Shown here piece after piece: positions 5,666-7,535 of a stretch of DNA of 7,535 nt (the first letter of the stretch is position 1; every line of letters starts with the position of its first letter). The position numbers and the translations under genes were made by a program. Source of the stretch: Crocinitomicaceae bacterium (lineage in GTDB: Bacteria > Bacteroidota > Bacteroidia > Flavobacteriales_D > Crocinitomicaceae); assembly GCA_023264075.1 (NCBI GenBank), contig JALQTG010000163.1, positions 1 through 7,535 on the forward strand, in the 5' to 3' direction. The notes under the pieces are model-generated. The model was not told the origin of the DNA, did not search any database, and saw only the letters and a program-made list of their open reading frames with translations.

Positions 5666-6781
5666 ATGAAAACACGTCAATTTATCATTCTAGGAGTTAT
5701 CATTGTCCTGCTAGGACTAATTTATTTCCCCATAATGTCTACGCCGGAAGTAGAAGACAAAAAAACACTTACTGAATCCGTTAATTTCGTTGGTGTCCAA
5801 GAAGTTAACAACAAAATCCATCAAAATAAAATCACCTCCTACGGTCAGGTATTACCAAATTCCCAAATGGATGTAACTATGAAAGTTCAAGGATTTGTTG
5901 AGCGTGATATGAAGTCATGGAAACCAGGAATGCGCTTTAAAAAGAATGAGGTGCTTTTCAAAGTAGAACGTGTGGATGCGCTATATTCCATAATTGCTCG
6001 CAGAAGCGCTTTTACGACACTTGTTACCAATATTCTGCCCGACATCAAACTTGACTACCCCTCCGAATTTGACAAATGGGAACGTTTTCTATATACGTTA
6101 GACCCTCTACAAGAGCTGCCACCATTTCCAAAATCTGCCACCAATAAGGAAAAATTATTTATCGCGAGTAGAAACTTGCCTACTGAATACTACAACATCA
6201 AAGCGGCAGAAAACCAACTGGACAATTACTTTTATTTAGCTCCCTTTGATGGCACCATCGTAAGTAGCTTCGCTGAGCCTGGGTCAATGGTTTCTCCCGG
6301 CATGCGCTTAGCAACCATTGCAAAGACAACTGATTTCGAAGTCAAAGCGCCAATTGCAACTGCTCAACTCCCACTTTTTCAGCGCGCCGAATTCGTTGAA
6401 CTCACAGATCCAAACGGCAAGCTCATTGGAACAGGAAAACTGCTGCGCACATCCGAGGTCATCAATCAACAAACACAATCAATTGACGCTTATTTTTCGC
6501 TTAACGCATCTGGCGGTGAATCTATTTATCAAGGCATGTTCTTAAACTTATTGTTAGATATAGAGACCATGGAAAACAGCATGATTCTTCCCGAGAATGC
6601 CGTGATCAACGGTAAGGTACAGGTACTAGAAGATTCCCTAATCCTTACGAAACCAGTGAACATTTTAAATCGGAAAGTAGATTCTGTTTATGTTACGGGG
6701 CTACAAAATGGAGCGCTTATCCTCCTTGAACCGCTTACAACCATTCGGGATTCAGTTAAATATGTGGGTATTGCAAAATAA
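5666..6781 (+). CDS. RND efflux periplasmic adaptor (membrane fusion protein)
   Basis: A 371-residue adaptor that joins the inner-membrane RND permease to an outer-membrane channel. Residues 6-24 form an N-terminal membrane anchor (no lipobox). Residues about 55-102 are the first half of the barrel-sandwich (lipoyl-like) domain: SYGQV, then VQGFVERD, KPGMRFKKNEVLFKVE. The segment 103-186 replaces the long alpha-hairpin of AcrA; it is short and contains a proline-rich part (DIKLDYPSEFDKW, then LPPFPKSATNKEKLF) that I recall as typical of a Bacteroidota adaptor subgroup. Residues 190-219 complete the lipoyl domain with the classic APFDGTI...PGSMVSPGMRL pattern. A beta-barrel domain (about 223-305) and a membrane-proximal domain (about 306-371, starting near LPENAVING) follow. 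The permease gene begins 8 bp downstream, so both are surely one operon. The exported substrate cannot be told from sequence. Confidence 0.92.
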   Translation: MKTRQFIILGVIIVLLGLIYFPIMSTPEVEDKKTLTESVNFVGVQEVNNKIHQNKITSYGQVLPNSQMDVTMKVQGFVERDMKSWKPGMRFKKNEVLFKVERVDALYSIIARRSAFTTLVTNILPDIKLDYPSEFDKWERFLYTLDPLQELPPFPKSATNKEKLFIASRNLPTEYYNIKAAENQLDNYFYLAPFDGTIVSSFAEPGSMVSPGMRLATIAKTTDFEVKAPIATAQLPLFQRAEFVELTDPNGKLIGTGKLLRTSEVINQQTQSIDAYFSLNASGGESIYQGMFLNLLLDIETMENSMILPENAVINGKVQVLEDSLILTKPVNILNRKVDSVYVTGLQNGALILLEPLTTIRDSVKYVGIAK

Positions 6782-6789
6782 TTAAAAGG

Positions 6790-7535
6790 ATGAGAAAAGT
6801 AATTCAGTTTTTTATTGAAAGACCCATTTGGACCAACGCGTTCATTGCGGTCGTCCTTATGTTTGGACTTTGGTCCTTGTTCAATTTGAACCGCTCATTT
6901 TTCCCCGAACTTGACCCGAACCGCATTGTTATCTCTGTTTTTTATCCTGGAGCTGCTCCGGAAGAGATGGAAGAAGGTGTGAGTATCAAAATTGAACAAG
7001 CCGTAAAAGGGCTGAAAGATATTGAGCACATCGACGTAACCTCCCAAGAAAATGTTGCCCAGCTTACCATCAGCGCTTACCAAGATGCTGATATGGACGA
7101 ACTGCTTAGCGACGTGGAAAATGCTGTCAATTCCATCAATAGCTTTCCGCAAGGAGCTGAAAAACCAACCATTACACGGTTGAAGACAAGTAGCATGTCG
7201 AGTAATGTAGCCTTTGTAGGTATCACAGCAGTTAATCCAGATAAAGTCTCCAAGCAAGACTTGACAAAAATGGCGAATAAAGTGGAGCGTGACCTACTCA
7301 ACACCAAAGTCATTACTCAAATAATAAAACAAGGATTTCCAGAAACGGAATTGGCCGTGACCATACGCGAAAACGACTTGTTGCGCTATAGCATCTCGAT
7401 GGAAGAAGTCTCAATGGCCATTAGCCTAAAGAACAACGATGTAACTGCAGGACTTTTAACAGGTGGTATTCAAGAAATGAATATCCGGTCCAACAGTCGA
7501 GGAACAACGCCAGAGGACATTGGAAACATTATCGT
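6790..7535 (+). CDS. RND-family efflux permease, N-terminal part, 3' end beyond window
   Basis: The first 248 residues of an inner-membrane, proton-driven RND pump (AcrB/HAE1-like; full length is usually 1000-1100 residues). Residues 1-11 (MRKVIQFFIER-P) are the typical cytoplasmic amphipathic start, and about 13-33 the first membrane helix (TNAFIAVVLMFGLWSLFNL), followed by FFPELDPNRIVISVFYPGAAPEEMEEGV. This matches the conserved RND segment in which P, E and the YPGA-x-x-x-x-x-E block lead into the PN1 porter subdomain; IEQAVKGLKDIEHIDVTSQE follows in the expected place. Residues 80-120 contain the DVENAVNSI...LP/FP-type helix-loop, and residues about 150-248 lead into PN2 (ELAVTIRENDLLRYSISMEEVSMAI). 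The ATG at 6790 follows AAAAGG closely and lies 8 bp after the adaptor stop. The catalytic membrane acidic residues lie beyond the edge. No outer-membrane factor is upstream; it may be downstream. Confidence 0.93.
   Translation, partial: MRKVIQFFIERPIWTNAFIAVVLMFGLWSLFNLNRSFFPELDPNRIVISVFYPGAAPEEMEEGVSIKIEQAVKGLKDIEHIDVTSQENVAQLTISAYQDADMDELLSDVENAVNSINSFPQGAEKPTITRLKTSSMSSNVAFVGITAVNPDKVSKQDLTKMANKVERDLLNTKVITQIIKQGFPETELAVTIRENDLLRYSISMEEVSMAISLKNNDVTAGLLTGGIQEMNIRSNSRGTTPEDIGNII

Noticed and set aside
6895..7313. Two minus-strand open frames inside the RND permease
   Set aside because: They are shadows of the strongly conserved permease frame on the plus strand.

Overview
The window looks like chromosomal DNA of a Bacteroidota bacterium, most likely flavobacterial. 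The signs are a secreted protein with a type IX secretion C-terminal sorting domain, a SprB-like repeat, a secreted protein with a carboxypeptidase-regulatory-like domain, a lipoprotein with an acidic pair at +4/+5, Bacteroidota-type -7 promoter boxes (TAnnTTTG), mostly weak Shine-Dalgarno signals and modest GC content. The species cannot be named from this sequence.

Layout. Positions 1-1838 are a minus-strand block. Read in the direction of transcription it holds a broken lysA fragment joined to the tail of a GNAT acetyltransferase (1838-1209), a small unknown lipoprotein (1143-526) and a Nudix CoA pyrophosphatase (526 to the window edge). The last two overlap by one base (TAATG). A 180-bp AT-rich divergent intergenic region (1839-2018) carries a good promoter for the lysA remnant and two small repeats. 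Positions 2019-4830 hold two plus-strand genes for exported proteins: a 705-residue T9SS cargo protein and a 207-residue protein with a carboxypeptidase-regulatory-like domain. A hairpin-rich convergent spacer (4831-4907) separates these from an unrecognised 216-residue minus-strand protein (5558-4908). From 5666 to the right edge is an RND efflux operon: a periplasmic adaptor (5666-6781) and, 8 bp downstream, the N-terminal third or less of the inner-membrane permease (6790 onward, cut by the window).

The genes do not form one system. The efflux pair clearly works together, with an outer-membrane factor that is not visible here. The lipoprotein and Nudix genes are probably translationally coupled, but no functional link is evident. 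The most unusual item is the lysA/GNAT chimera: an N-terminal diaminopimelate decarboxylase segment with an intact PLP-lysine motif, interrupted by an in-frame TAG at its conserved SGGE motif, then running in the same frame into a GNAT C-terminus. It is best read as a decaying deletion scar. I found no convincing evidence for a new multi-gene system. There is no gene-free stretch longer than 300 bp, and I saw no rRNA, tRNA, CRISPR array or insertion sequence.
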